NCBI GenBank assembly: GCA_016703545.1
Contig: JADJBX010000005.1
Coordinates: 1-64,000 of the forward strand
DNA: 64,000 nt
Direction of reading: 5' to 3'
Origin: Candidatus Amarobacillus elongatus
GTDB taxonomy: Bacteria > Chloroflexota > Dehalococcoidia > Tepidiformales > Tepidiformaceae
The position numbers and the translations under genes were made by a program. This document shows, one piece after another, positions 18,690 to 27,510 of this stretch. The notes under the pieces were generated by a model that was given only the letters and a program-made list of their open reading frames with translations, was not told the origin of the DNA and did no database searches. Position 1 is the stretch's first letter. Each line of letters begins with the position of its first letter.

Positions 18690-19603
18690 AAGATGGCGAT
18701 GGGGTTGACCGGCGAGCCGGTCGCGCCGCGGATGTTGAGCGGGTTCACGGTCAGCAGGAACTCGTAGGTGCCTTCCTCGGCACAGGCCTCGGCGAGCGGC
18801 TCGAGGCGGGCGTTATCGAGCAGCGGCAGGCCCATGTAGACGATCGCGAGGACGTGGACGGAGAGGCCACGCTCGTCGAAAACGGGGTAGCCCGAGGGTC
18901 GCGCGTCCATCATGTCCCAGCCGAGGAGGGCGATGTCGAGGTCCTTCAGCACGGGCGCGACATCGACGTGAAGGCCGGGCGACGGGGCCGCGCCGGGGAC
19001 GCTCGACGGGTTCGCGGCGTAGAACGCAGCCCGGCCGCTGTGGACGATGAGGGCGTCGCCGGGCTGGATGGCCACGCCCTGCTTCGCGGCTGCCGCCTCG
19101 ATCTCCCAGCCACGCACGGGGTTCCCGTCCTCGACGAAAGGGACGCAGCGGAAGCGCGGGATGTCGATGAGGACGCCGCGGGTGGTGATGCCCTGGCTCC
19201 ATGCATCGACCGAGCCGAATCGCGCGCCGAGGGAGGTGACGTCGCTGGCGGGGCGGCCGTTCCAGCCTCGACCCTCCCAGAAGATGTGGCAGAGCGCATC
19301 GACGTGGGTGGTGGCGTAGCCGTGGTACATGATGCCGATGTAGTCGACCGAGAAGTCGTTGGTGGAGCGCACGAAGTGCTGGGCGGGATTGGCGTTCCCC
19401 GGCCCGCCGATGGTGTTCCACTGGTGCGCGAGGGAGACGGCACGGCCCGTGCGGACGAGGCCGGCGGCGGCGCGGCGCTTCTCCGCGGTGATGAGGTTGA
19501 TGGTGCCGGCGTTGTCGCTTTCGCCCCACCGGCCCCAGTTGCTGCAGCGGTCGAAGTAGGCCTCGACATCGGAGGCGGAGGGAACGGGGGGTGTATCGGA
19601 CAT
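18686..19603 (-). CDS. cyclase-family (kynurenine formamidase-like) metal hydrolase
   Basis: 305 residues, PF04199-type. The metal-binding motif is HGYATTHVDALCHIFWEGRGWNG at about residues 96-118, with a second region (GVLIDIPRF) and ALIVHSGRAAFY further on. Such enzymes open or close amide or lactone rings; KynB is the best-known relative. Start MSDTPP at 19603. The stop overlaps the end of the convergent gene at 18689 by 4 bases. No frameshift. Substrate unassigned. Confidence 0.85.
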   Translation of the reverse strand: MSDTPPVPSASDVEAYFDRCSNWGRWGESDNAGTINLITAEKRRAAAGLVRTGRAVSLAHQWNTIGGPGNANPAQHFVRSTNDFSVDYIGIMYHGYATTHVDALCHIFWEGRGWNGRPASDVTSLGARFGSVDAWSQGITTRGVLIDIPRFRCVPFVEDGNPVRGWEIEAAAAKQGVAIQPGDALIVHSGRAAFYAANPSSVPGAAPSPGLHVDVAPVLKDLDIALLGWDMMDARPSGYPVFDERGLSVHVLAIVYMGLPLLDNARLEPLAEACAEEGTYEFLLTVNPLNIRGATGSPVNPIAIF

Positions 19604-19634
19604 GGCAGGCTCCCGGGGGTTGGTGGCCGGGATT

Positions 19635-20441
19635 CTACGCGAGCGCGGCGCCGGGGAGCGCATCGGGCGTCTCATCGTCGCCGTCATCCCAGTCCCACTC
19701 CGAGGCAGCGGGGGCATCGGCCGCCCAGGACAGAGGGGGGCGCCATGCGCAGAAGCCGCAGGCGCGGTTGGGAGTAGCGGCGAATTCCGTGGTCGTCCTG
19801 ATGCGGTTGGCGATGCCGATGTAGCGCTTCACGGTGGCCTTCGCATCGGTGCTGTGAAGGCGCCGGACGCGGACCTGACCGGAGCGCAGGTTCCAGCCGA
19901 TCGCGCTGACAACCGTCTCGGAGGGGAGCTGGAAGGTGGTGCGAACGGCGACGTGCCCAAGGTCCAACTGGGCGTCGGTGACTTCGTCGATGTCGTGCCC
20001 CGTCTTCCAATCGATGACCTGCCATTCACCGTTCCGGAGGCGGTCGGCGCGGTCGATGCGGGCGCGAAGGGTGACGCCGCGGCTGTGGACCGGAACCCAG
20101 GTATCGAGCTCGGCCCAGCGGTCGTCGCTGTCGATGGAGGCGTGGGCTTCGGCGCCGCGGCGGAGGAGGTCCATGGCGCGGGTGTAATGCTCGGTGCCGG
20201 GGCCGGCGCATTCGTGGGCGGGCATGCGCAGGTAGGCGTCGAGCTCGCGTTCGCCATCCTCGGGGTCGCCGGTCAGGCACACGGTCTTGAGCGCGCGGTG
20301 GACGCCGTTGCCCACGAGACCGGGCGGCGAGACGACATCCTCGGGCCGTTCGAGCCCGCTGAGGTAGCCGAACCAGTACTGCTTCCGGCAGCGTTCGAAC
20401 GACTGGACCATGCTGTGGGTGATGGCGAAGAGGCCGCTCAT
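19635..20441 (-). CDS. RecB-like PD-(D/E)XK nuclease
   Basis: 268 residues of the RecB/Cas4-like nuclease superfamily (PF12705 type). Motifs in order: SFERCRKQYWF (first Cys, about residue 18), GNGVHRAL, ARIDRAD (motif II Asp), WQVIDWKTG (motif III D..K) and CGFCAW near the C-terminus. Family members often bind an Fe-S cluster with four Cys. Here the last Cys is missing in this frame, but dropping one C from the run at about 19736-19742 would read CGFCAWRPLC, so a homopolymer error is likely. The acidic tail (WDWDDGDDETPDA) looks genuine. No cas genes nearby; it stands alone, probably in repair. Confidence 0.8.
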   Translation of the reverse strand: MSGLFAITHSMVQSFERCRKQYWFGYLSGLERPEDVVSPPGLVGNGVHRALKTVCLTGDPEDGERELDAYLRMPAHECAGPGTEHYTRAMDLLRRGAEAHASIDSDDRWAELDTWVPVHSRGVTLRARIDRADRLRNGEWQVIDWKTGHDIDEVTDAQLDLGHVAVRTTFQLPSETVVSAIGWNLRSGQVRVRRLHSTDAKATVKRYIGIANRIRTTTEFAATPNRACGFCAWRPPLSWAADAPAASEWDWDDGDDETPDALPGAALA

Positions 20442-20465
20442 GACGCGGCATGATAGCGGCTGACG

Positions 20466-21269
20466 TCAGCTGTGCGAAGGTGCCGCTGGCGATGCGGCGG
20501 CCGTGGGCGAGGGCAGGAACTCGGGGTTTGCGAGGAGCGCGTGCATCATCTCCGCGGCCTGGACGCGGTGGCCTTCAACCGTCTTGTGGACGCCATCGGA
20601 GTGGTGAAGGGTGGCGCGCCGGGGGTGCGCGGCGTAGGCGGCTTCGCAACTGACGACGAGGAAGTGGTGGCGGCGGGCCACCGCCTCAATCTCCCCTCGA
20701 AGGCGCTGGAGGATGCGGTTCGCGCGGGGGTTGTCGCGGGTGACGCCGGCGCCGAAGGAGGGTTCGCCGTAGACGACGACGGAGAGGCCCTCGCGGCTGG
20801 CGAGGCGATGGAGGGTCTCGGTCTGGATGGCGGCCACCTCCTCGTACGAGGTAAGTGGATCGGCGCCGATGACGCGGCGGGCGAGCCGGCGGCCCCATGT
20901 GTTGAAGCGGGCCGGCTTGCCACGGGCGTTGGAGGTTGCACCTTCGAAGTTGGTTTCGAAGCGACGGAAGAGCGCGTACGCACGGGGGCCGTAGCGGCGC
21001 TTCACGCGCGTCCCGACCGTTGCGATGGCGCAGGGGAAGGAGCCGAAGGAGAAGATGACCATGTCCGGGCGGGTCTCGTCGACGGCGTCCATTGCGAGGG
21101 CGACGGCCTTCGACCCCATGGGGAAGATGGCGCGATGCTCGACATGGACGGGCTCGCCGAGGTGCGCGGCGAGTTCGCGGCCGATGACGTTCGGCCACGC
21201 AAGCGCGCGGTCGGCGAGGGTGGTGCCGAAGGAGGAGCTGGTGCCAAGGACGAGGATGCGCACGGGCAA
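20466..21269 (-). CDS. SGNH/GDSL-family hydrolase
   Basis: 267 residues. Block I is ILVLGTSSSFGTTLADRA with the catalytic Ser after GTS; block III-like FSFGSFP; the catalytic Asp-His pair is in HHSDGVHKTVEGH near the C-terminus. These enzymes are esterases or lipases, often cytosolic when no signal peptide is present, as here. Starts: TTG 21269 or GTG 21263, both directly before RILVLG. It lies 25 bases before the nuclease gene on the same strand. Substrate unknown. Confidence 0.75.
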   Translation of the reverse strand: MPVRILVLGTSSSFGTTLADRALAWPNVIGRELAAHLGEPVHVEHRAIFPMGSKAVALAMDAVDETRPDMVIFSFGSFPCAIATVGTRVKRRYGPRAYALFRRFETNFEGATSNARGKPARFNTWGRRLARRVIGADPLTSYEEVAAIQTETLHRLASREGLSVVVYGEPSFGAGVTRDNPRANRILQRLRGEIEAVARRHHFLVVSCEAAYAAHPRRATLHHSDGVHKTVEGHRVQAAEMMHALLANPEFLPSPTAAASPAAPSHS

Positions 21270-21388
21270 CCCGCAAAGGAGGGTTGCAAAAGCATAGCAG
21301 GAGGCGCCCGGACGGGGCCGTTATGCCCGAACCTGACACATCGCCCGAGGACCGCTATGCTCAGCCGGACATATTGCGGAGGTTGGGA

Positions 21389-22339
21389 ATGCGGCCTTCT
21401 ACCCGGCGGCGGCGGCTCATTACCACGGTCATGGCGGCGACGGTGGCGCTGGTTGCGCTGATGGGCATCTTCGCGGCGTGCGGTGGCGATGATGACGACA
21501 CCGGCGGGACGACGCCTGAATCCACGCGAGCCGCGACGCAGGCACCGACGGCGACGACAGCGCCGAAGATCGGCGGCTCGATGATCCTCGCGACGACGAC
21601 GAGCACGCAGGACACGGGGCTGCTCGACGCGCTGATGCCGCGGTTCAAGGAGCAAACCGGGATCGACGTAAAGGTGATCGCGGTCGGCACCGGGGCGGCG
21701 CTGGAGATGGGGGCGAAAGGCGACGCGGATGCCGTGCTCGTGCACGCCCCGGCCAGCGAGAAGAAGTACGTGGACGCGGGCGATCTCATCGGCGGCAAGC
21801 TGGTGATGCACAACGATTTCGTGGTCGTGGGGCCCCCTTCGGACCCGGCGAAGGTGCGCGGGGAGCGGGACCTGAGCGCCGCGATGAAGCGGTTGGCGGA
21901 ATCGGGCGCCTTCGTTTCGCGGGGCGACAACTCGGGGACGCACACGAAAGAGCTGCAGCTGTGGCAGGCGGCGGGGATCGACCCCAAGACGGTCAAGAAC
22001 CGCGAGGAAACGGGATCGGGAATGGGCGCGACGCTGAACGTGGCCGACCAGAAGGGCGCCTACACGCTGACGGACCGCGGCACGTACCTCGCCCAGCGGA
22101 AGAACCTGAAGCTCGAGGTGCTGGTGCAGGGGGACAAGTCGCTGCTCAATATCTACACGGCCTACGTGGTAAGCCCCGAAAAGCACCCGGGCGTGAAGAA
22201 GGCGCAGGCGGAGGCGTTCGTGGCATTTATGGTGAGCCCGGCGACGCAGACGTTCATCGGGGAGTTCAAGAAGGCCGAGTATGGCGAGTCGCTGTTCTTC
22301 CCGGACGCGGGCAAGACGGTCGAGCAGCTCGGGGGGTGA
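21389..22339 (+). CDS. tupA: tungstate-type ABC transporter substrate-binding lipoprotein
   Basis: Extracellular oxyanion-binding protein. Start ATG 21389 follows GGAGG at 21378-21382. Basic N-terminus, hydrophobic segment and lipobox FAAC then a Thr-rich linker. The mature part has ILATTTSTQDTGLLDALMP, the conserved TupA opening (TTTSTxDSGLL), and FVSRGDNSGTHTKELQLW, GMGATLNVADQKGAYTLTDRGTY, both diagnostic of TupA/WtpA-type tungstate/molybdate binders. About 316 residues, no frameshift. Operon with tupB and tupC; the permease GTG begins 9 bases after its stop. Confidence 0.9.
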   Translation: MRPSTRRRRLITTVMAATVALVALMGIFAACGGDDDDTGGTTPESTRAATQAPTATTAPKIGGSMILATTTSTQDTGLLDALMPRFKEQTGIDVKVIAVGTGAALEMGAKGDADAVLVHAPASEKKYVDAGDLIGGKLVMHNDFVVVGPPSDPAKVRGERDLSAAMKRLAESGAFVSRGDNSGTHTKELQLWQAAGIDPKTVKNREETGSGMGATLNVADQKGAYTLTDRGTYLAQRKNLKLEVLVQGDKSLLNIYTAYVVSPEKHPGVKKAQAEAFVAFMVSPATQTFIGEFKKAEYGESLFFPDAGKTVEQLGG

Positions 22340-22348
22340 TCGCGGACG

Positions 22349-23046
22349 GTGGAAGCGCTCTGGGAAGGCCTGCGTGAAGCGATCCGGCTGATCGCGACGG
22401 GCGATGCGCAGCTCCGCGACATCGCCCTGCGCACGGTGCTGGTTTCGGGGTGCGCAACACTGGTCGCGATGGCGTTGGGCGTGCCGCTCGGGTACTGGCT
22501 GGCGCGAACGCGGTTTCCCGGGCGGCCCATCATCCTGGCGCTGGTGAACACGGGGATGGGAGTGCCGCCGGTCGTGGTCGGCCTCGTCGTGTGGCTGATG
22601 TTGACGCGCAGCGGCCCGCTGGGTGGCCTCGACCTGATTTACACGCAGCGGGCGATGGTCATCGCCCAGATCCTGATCTCGCTGCCGCTGGTGGCGGGGT
22701 TTACCGTGGCCGCCGTCCAGGCGCTGCCGCCGGAGCTGCCCGAGCTGCTGCAGACGCTGGGGGCGGGCCGCATCCGGAGCCTGTGGCTGCTGAGCAAGGA
22801 GGCGCAACTGGGGCTGCTGGCGGCAGTGATGGCGGGTTCGGCGCCGTCATCAGCGAAGTAGGCGCCTCGATGGCCGTGGGTGGCAACCTGAAGGACCACA
22901 CGCGGGTGCTCACAACGGCAATCGTGACGGAGACGAGCCGGGGTGAGAACGGCAACGCGATGGCGCTGGGCATCATCCTGCTCGCGCTGGCGTTCGCGGT
23001 GAACCTGGTGCTGACGTTCGCGCAGCAGCGCAGCGGGCACTCATGA
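22349..23046 (+). CDS. tupB: tungstate-type ABC transporter permease (frameshift)
   Basis: About 232 residues with five or six membrane segments (e.g. LVSGCATLVAMALGVPLGYW, ILALVNTGMGVPPVVVGLV, VIAQILISLPLVAGFTVAAV). The EAA-type loop is PELPELLQTLGAGRIRSLWLL. One base is missing near 22840, where MAG|FGAVISEVGASMAVGGNL continues in another frame; GRAISEVGAAMMVGGNI is the family pattern. Start GTG 22349. The stop overlaps the start of tupC by 4 bases (ATGA). Confidence 0.9.
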
Positions 23047-24053
23047 ACATCGTGTTCGAAGGGGTACGGATCGCGCGCGGCGGGCGCCCCGTGCTCGACG
23101 TCCCGGATCTGACCATCGCCGGGGAACGAACGACGGTGGTCGCGGGGCCGAACGGGGCGGGGAAGTCCTCGCTGCTGCGGGTGGTGGCGGCGCTGGACCG
23201 CCCGGCGGCGGGACGGGTGATGGTGGGGGGCGAGGTCGCGGTGCGCGGGCCGCACATCCGGGACGCCGTGGCGTACGCGTTCCAGCGCGCCGTGTTCCTC
23301 GCGGGGAGCGTGCGCGAGAACCTGGAGCTCGGGCCGCGGCTGCGGGGCGTGGAGGAGGCCGAACGGCGACGGCGCGCGGGCGAGGTGGCCGAGGCGTGCG
23401 GCATCGCGCATCTGCTGCAGCGGGACGCACGGCGGCTTTCCGGGGGCGAAGCGCAGCGGGCGAACCTCGCGCGGGCGCTCTGCCTGCGTGCGCCGGTGAC
23501 GCTGCTGGACGAGCCGCTCTCGGGGCTGGACGGGCCGGGGCGCGCGGGAATGCTGGCCGAACTGCCTGGCCTGCTGCGCCAATTCGGAACGACCGTGGTG
23601 GTGGTCACGCACGACATGCGCGAGGCGGCCGCGCTGGCGGAGGACCTGGTCGTGGTGGCGGATGGGACGGTGCGGGCGGCGGGCGCTCTCGCAGCGGTGC
23701 TTGCGGCGCCCCCGGACGCGGAGACGGCGGCGCTGCTTGGGTACGCGGTCCTGCGCGCGGAGACGGAGGCGGTGGCGGCATGGCCGGGGGTGCTGACGCC
23801 CGGGACCGGGGCGGCGACCTTCACGATGGTGGTGGACCGCGCGGTGGCGATGCCGGGCGGGGTGGAGGTGACGGGCCGCATCGGAGGGGTGCCGGTGAGC
23901 GTGCGGCTGGAGGCCGGGATGCCGCCGCCGCGGGCGGGTTCGAAGCTGGCCGTGACTGCGCCGCCGGGCACGCTCGTGCGGTTCCCCATCGGCAGTGGCG
24001 GGCGTCTCGAACAGGGCCGTGCGGAGAGTATTGCGGTTCCTGAAAGTCGTTGA
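23043..24053 (+). CDS. tupC: tungstate-type ABC transporter ATPase
   Basis: 336 residues. Walker A GPNGAGKSS (about 38-46), Q-loop AFQ, signature LSGGEAQRANLARAL, Walker B VTLLDEPLSGLD and switch His in VVVTHDMREA. The last 100 residues (GVLTPGTGAATFTMVVDRAVAMPG...VSVRLEAGMPPPRAG) are a TOBE-like regulatory region as in ModC/TupC. Overlaps tupB by 4 bases. Together the three genes import tungstate or molybdate; discrimination between the two cannot be made from sequence alone. Confidence 0.9.
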   Translation: MNIVFEGVRIARGGRPVLDVPDLTIAGERTTVVAGPNGAGKSSLLRVVAALDRPAAGRVMVGGEVAVRGPHIRDAVAYAFQRAVFLAGSVRENLELGPRLRGVEEAERRRRAGEVAEACGIAHLLQRDARRLSGGEAQRANLARALCLRAPVTLLDEPLSGLDGPGRAGMLAELPGLLRQFGTTVVVVTHDMREAAALAEDLVVVADGTVRAAGALAAVLAAPPDAETAALLGYAVLRAETEAVAAWPGVLTPGTGAATFTMVVDRAVAMPGGVEVTGRIGGVPVSVRLEAGMPPPRAGSKLAVTAPPGTLVRFPIGSGGRLEQGRAESIAVPESR

Positions 24054-24079
24054 CAGGCGGCAAGCGATAGGGCTACCGT
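24050..24079 (+). promoter_or_regulatory. candidate promoter overlapping the tupC stop
   Basis: TTGACA at 24050-24055 contains the tupC stop codon and is followed after 18 bases by TACCGT (TAnnnT). It would drive a 130-base leader before the SWIM protein gene. Confidence 0.35.
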
Positions 24080-24124
24080 CGGGGTCCTATGGATGCGCTC
24101 TCTGAAGCAATAAGAGGGTGAATG

Positions 24125-24159
24125 ACGGCGGCGCGACGAGCGTCGCCGTTTGTGGTTTT
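24125..24159 (+). terminator. terminator-like hairpin downstream of tupC
   Basis: ACGGCGGCGC / GCGTCGCCGT stem (one G-T pair), GACGA loop, then TTGTGGTTTT. It lies 72 bases after tupC and 60 bases before the SWIM gene, so it either ends the tup operon or acts as an attenuator in the leader. Confidence 0.55.
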
Positions 24160-24218
24160 CAGGGGATCAGCGCATCCGGACAACCTCGGGTCACACACCA
24201 CGAAGGGGGAGCTCCCGA

Positions 24219-24476
24219 ATGCAGTCCAGCCTCATCTCCAAGGTCGAGAAAGCCCGCACGTACGCTGGTGAGCGCCATCGCATGCAAATCGACGGCCTCC
24301 ACGTCAGCTTCCACGGTGAGAACAGCGACCACGAGGTCACGATCCGGGACGGTGCGTGGCACTGTAACTGCGACTTCTTCGAAGGCTGGCAGGTGTGCTG
24401 CCACACGATGGCGCTGGAGCGGGTGCTCCAGGGGATGGTGCCGGCGCAGGAAGCCGCCGCCCTGGCCGCCGTCTAG
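24219..24476 (+). CDS. SWIM zinc-finger protein
   Basis: An 85-residue protein made almost entirely of one SWIM domain: WHCNCDFFEGWQVCCHTMALE gives the CxCx8CxH zinc site (C49, C51, C60, H62) preceded by a three-strand region (HVSFHGENSDHEVTIRDGAW). SWIM domains bind DNA or protein partners. Start ATG 24219 follows GGGGGAG at about 24205-24211. Stand-alone SWIM proteins of this size are common in Chloroflexota and Actinobacteria; exact role unknown. A stable hairpin follows. Confidence 0.85.
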   Translation: MQSSLISKVEKARTYAGERHRMQIDGLHVSFHGENSDHEVTIRDGAWHCNCDFFEGWQVCCHTMALERVLQGMVPAQEAAALAAV

Positions 24477-24492
24477 GACGAGAAACGCGAAG

Positions 24493-24518
24493 AGCGGCAC
24501 GCAAACCGGCGTGCCGCT
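24493..24518 (+). terminator. hairpin after SWIM gene
   Basis: Perfect 10-bp stem AGCGGCACGC / GCGTGCCGCT with a 6-base loop, 17 bases after the stop; no T-tract. Confidence 0.55.
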
Positions 24519-24607
24519 CCCCTGCCCGTTGCGGCCGGGCGGGCAGCCGTGCAGGATTCGCCGGGCGCCCGGAGCGAACACCAGGCGGCGCGCCAGGGGA
24601 GTCCGGC

Positions 24608-25123
24608 ATGCCGCGAATGTCCGCAGAGGACCAGGAAGCGTTCCTTCAGCAACCGATCACGGGCGTCATCGCCACCGCTTCGCAAGGACGGCATGCCGTA
24701 CACGGTGCCGGTGTGGTGGCTGTGGAAAGACGGCGAGATCTGGGTTACGGGGACGACGTCCCGGGTGTGGTGCAAGCAGCTCCTGCGGGACCCGCGGGCA
24801 TCGCTGTGCATCGAAGCGGGACGGCCGCGATCCGGGCATATCGAGTTCGATGGACATGCCGAAGCGAAGCAGCTGCCGGACTTCGACATCTGGCCCATTT
24901 CGCGACTGCTGGCGGAGAAGTACGTCGGGCGGGGTGACCCCGCCAACGCGGACGCGGTCGAGAAGTTCTATTCGAACATGCGAACGGAGCCGCGGCTGTT
25001 GTTCAGGCTCGTGCCGGAAGTGCGGCGCGCGATCGACATGAGCGTCTACCGGGGCAAGCGCGCGGACCGCGAGTACCAGGAACGCGTGCGCGCGGGTCGG
25101 AACCGGGTTCGTCGGCAACGTAA
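24608..25123 (+). CDS. PPOX-fold flavin/F420-binding protein (frameshifts)
   Basis: Pyridoxamine 5'-phosphate oxidase-like split barrel, about 171 residues. Start MPRMSAEDQEAFLQQPITGVIAT at 24608; after a one-base shift near 24685, RKDGMPYTVPVWWLWKDGEIWVTG and RDPRASLCIEA give the typical flavin- or F420-site strands. VEKFYSNMRTEPRLLFRLVPE and SVYRGKRADREYQERVRA form the C-terminus. A second shift near 25095 restores a stop (TAA 25121-25123). The substrate is unknown; the presence of LLM oxidoreductases elsewhere makes F420 plausible. Confidence 0.75.
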
Positions 25124-25168
25124 CCCGCACGCCAACTGGCTCACCAGAGTGGTGGGCGATGGGATGCG

Positions 25169-25207
25169 CGAAGGCCGGGGATTGCTCCCCGGCCTTCGGT
25201 TTGTGTT
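25169..25207 (+). terminator. rho-independent terminator
   Basis: 12-bp stem CGAAGGCCGGGG / CCCCGGCCTTCG, loop ATTGCT, then GTTTGTGTT. It ends the PPOX gene. Confidence 0.8.
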
Positions 25208-25353
25208 CCCGGCCCCTTCGCTCCGCTCCACGAGGGGGCTGCCGCCGCTCGCGACCCGCTCTGGGCTCCACCCGGGAGTGGGGCCGGGACCTGGGCGCGC
25301 ATGTCGTGTCCGTTTTGGATCGTACGAAATGTTTCAGTGGCATGTAATCTTGA

Positions 25354-25381
25354 TTCGATGGACAACGCCCTGTCCATCGAA
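25354..25381. repeat. perfect inverted repeat downstream of the LuxR gene
   Basis: TTCGATGGACA / TGTCCATCGAA, an 11-bp perfect inverted repeat with a 6-base spacer, 11 bases beyond the LuxR-type stop. The decamer TGTCCATCGA recurs at 26966-26975 over the start codon of the same gene. It may be a terminator or an operator. Confidence 0.5.
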
Positions 25382-25391
25382 CTTCGGGACG

Positions 25392-26972
25392 TCATAGAAT
25401 CCCCAGCTCGCGGGCAACGTTGATGGCGGCCATGCGGCCGTTCACGCCGAGCTTCTGGTAGCTGCGATGCGCGAGGGTCTGCACGGTAGAGTGCTTCACG
25501 TCGAGGGCCACGGCGGCGTCCGCGTATGTGCATCCATCAGCGAGCAAGCGAAGCACTTCGACCTCCCGGGGGGCGAGGCGGCCGTGCGGAGTGTCGTTCC
25601 CCCGGCTGAGAGCGCGCGCGACGGGGAGCGCGTGGGGGCCGGCATCGATGCCCGCGTCGAGCAGGAGCTGCCCGGCATCGCGCCGCTGCTCGCGCTGCAG
25701 CTGTTCGGACACGACGAGGGTGCCGTTGGCGTAGAGCTCGCCGAGCTGGAAGGCGGCGAGGTCCCGCTCGACGTCGTACCCGGATTCGCGCGCCCACGTG
25801 ACGGCGTGGTAGAGCTGCCGGCGGGCTTCCGTTTCGCGGGTGACGCGGAGCACGAGGAGCCCCTCGATGCGGGCGCGCGCGACGGGCCATTCGAGCGAGG
25901 TTTCGACGCCGCGGGGGAGGGCGGACAGGACCTGCAGCGCGCGGATGGCGTCGGCGTGCGTGCCGCCGTGGGCCGGCCTCGGCGCCGGCGAGGATGGTCG
26001 GCAGATTGCCGAGGTGCGATTCGCGGGGAACACGACGGGCATCGTCGTCTCGCCGTGGCGATGGGCCTCGACGTCGGCGGCGTAGTTCGCGAGCGAGCCG
26101 AACGGAGACCCACGCAAGGCGGCATCGAGTTCCGCGAGCCGGGCGAGTGGCTCGGCCACCCCGGCCCATTCGCGCCGCACGACGGACGCCCGCAAACCGG
26201 CGAGGACGCAACGCATCTCGGCGGTCGGGTTGATGGCGATGCCGGCCTCCGCCGCCGGGGGTTGGACATCGCGATCGCAGCGCAGCGCGACGCGGAGGGC
26301 GTACTCGAAGGAAAGCGCATCGGCCGCTCGCCAGCGGTGGTTTTCGGCGCGGGCGAGGAAGCGGAGCGAACGGAGCCAGGGTTCGACCGCGCGCCGGCGG
26401 CCGTCGGCGACGAGGTACGGAATGAGCCAGCTCATGACAAAGAGCGCCTGGCGCTGGTCGTCCTGGAGCTCGGGGCGCGAGAGGGACTCCTCGGCACGGC
26501 CGGCGGCGCCGGGCGCGAGCGACACGAGGTCGACGACGGCGCGAGTGCTGAGGAAGACGGCGCGGGCGAAGGCGGAGGTCAGGCGGGGTTCATCCTCGCC
26601 GGCGGCGGCGATGGCGCCCCGGGCAGCCTCGACGCGGCCGCGGGCGAGGAGGACGCCGGCCATGACGGACTGGATGAGGGCGCGGGCCTCGGCGTGACGG
26701 GCCATCCACGCGGTGCTGTGCTCCACCATGGCGAGTGCGTCATCGAAGCGGCCTTCGGCGTCGAGACCCGTGATCATGACGTGAACGACCTGGGCGAGCG
26801 CTTCCTTATTGTTCGCGACGTAGGCGGCCTCGAGCGCGGCATCCACCGCGGCGTGCCACTCCGCGTCCTGCCCGTTCTTCCGGAGCATGGCGATGAGGGC
26901 GTCAGCCGCGTTGCCCGACGGAGAGAATGAGGGTTGCGGTGTCACGCGATCAGTGTACAAGGCCGTGTCCAT
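25392..26972 (-). CDS. large LuxR-type transcriptional regulator with helical repeat sensor region
   Basis: 526 residues. The C-terminal 65 residues are a LuxR/NarL HTH: LAPREVEVLRLLADGCTYADAAVALDVKHSTVQTLAHRSYQKLGV, with the usual E..VL.L...G and the recognition helix STVQTLAHRSYQKL. The preceding 430 residues are alanine-rich paired helices like TPR/MalT-type arrays (e.g. ALAQVVHVMITGLDAEGRFDDALAM). No Walker A motif is seen, so it is not a full STAND/MalT ATPase. A short patch near 25990-26035 looks out of frame, with two compensating errors likely. Start MDTALYTD at 26972. Signal unknown. Confidence 0.75.
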   Translation of the reverse strand: MDTALYTDRVTPQPSFSPSGNAADALIAMLRKNGQDAEWHAAVDAALEAAYVANNKEALAQVVHVMITGLDAEGRFDDALAMVEHSTAWMARHAEARALIQSVMAGVLLARGRVEAARGAIAAAGEDEPRLTSAFARAVFLSTRAVVDLVSLAPGAAGRAEESLSRPELQDDQRQALFVMSWLIPYLVADGRRRAVEPWLRSLRFLARAENHRWRAADALSFEYALRVALRCDRDVQPPAAEAGIAINPTAEMRCVLAGLRASVVRREWAGVAEPLARLAELDAALRGSPFGSLANYAADVEAHRHGETTMPVVFPANRTSAICRPSSPAPRPAHGGTHADAIRALQVLSALPRGVETSLEWPVARARIEGLLVLRVTRETEARRQLYHAVTWARESGYDVERDLAAFQLGELYANGTLVVSEQLQREQRRDAGQLLLDAGIDAGPHALPVARALSRGNDTPHGRLAPREVEVLRLLADGCTYADAAVALDVKHSTVQTLAHRSYQKLGVNGRMAAINVARELGIL

Positions 26973-27066
26973 CGATCGGTGATAGAAACGACCCCGGCTC
27001 ACGGTACAGACTCACGGCATTCCCGGATGAGGTGTATCGATGACCTGGATCGGATGCGAAGAGACG

Positions 27067-27440
27067 ATGGGCTGGCTTTCGCGGGCGTTCGCGGAGCCGG
27101 CGGTTCAACAACAGCTGCGGGAGCTGCGGGCGGCCCGGGCGGAGCCGGGGGCGTACATCAGCGCGCTGGCGGAAGTGGCGGGCGATGCGCAGCGGGACAC
27201 GCTCATCGCGGAGTTCCGGCAGCTCCCACGTTCACGGTCACGGCGATCATCGAAGCATGGGCGATGGCGGACGGCGCGAGCCGGCCGTTCGCGCTGACCT
27301 CGGTGAAGCCGGAGCGGCCGCTGGAGGCGGCGCGGCGCAAGCAGGTGACGCTGTCGATCGCGAGCGACGAGGACGGGGTGACGGTCGGGCTGGCGCACGT
27401 GGCGACGCGGCACGCGGAGTGGTACCGCGCGGAATCCTGA
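27067..27440 (+). CDS. unknown small protein (frameshift)
   Basis: About 124 residues: MGWLSRAFAEPAVQQQLRELRAARAEPGAYISALAEVAG is helical, then after a shift near 27222 a beta-rich part FTVTAIIEAWAMADGASRPFALTSV...RKQVTLSIASDEDGVTVGLAHVATRHAEWYRA. The start at ATG 27067 is preferred over 27040. I do not recognise the family. It is divergent from the LuxR-type gene by 94 bases and could be its target. Confidence 0.45.
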
Positions 27441-27510
27441 GTGCGTCGTGAGTCCCGAGTGCTGAGTCCTGAATGCTGGGCGGTGTCGCGATTTGCGTAG
27501 AGTGGGCGCG

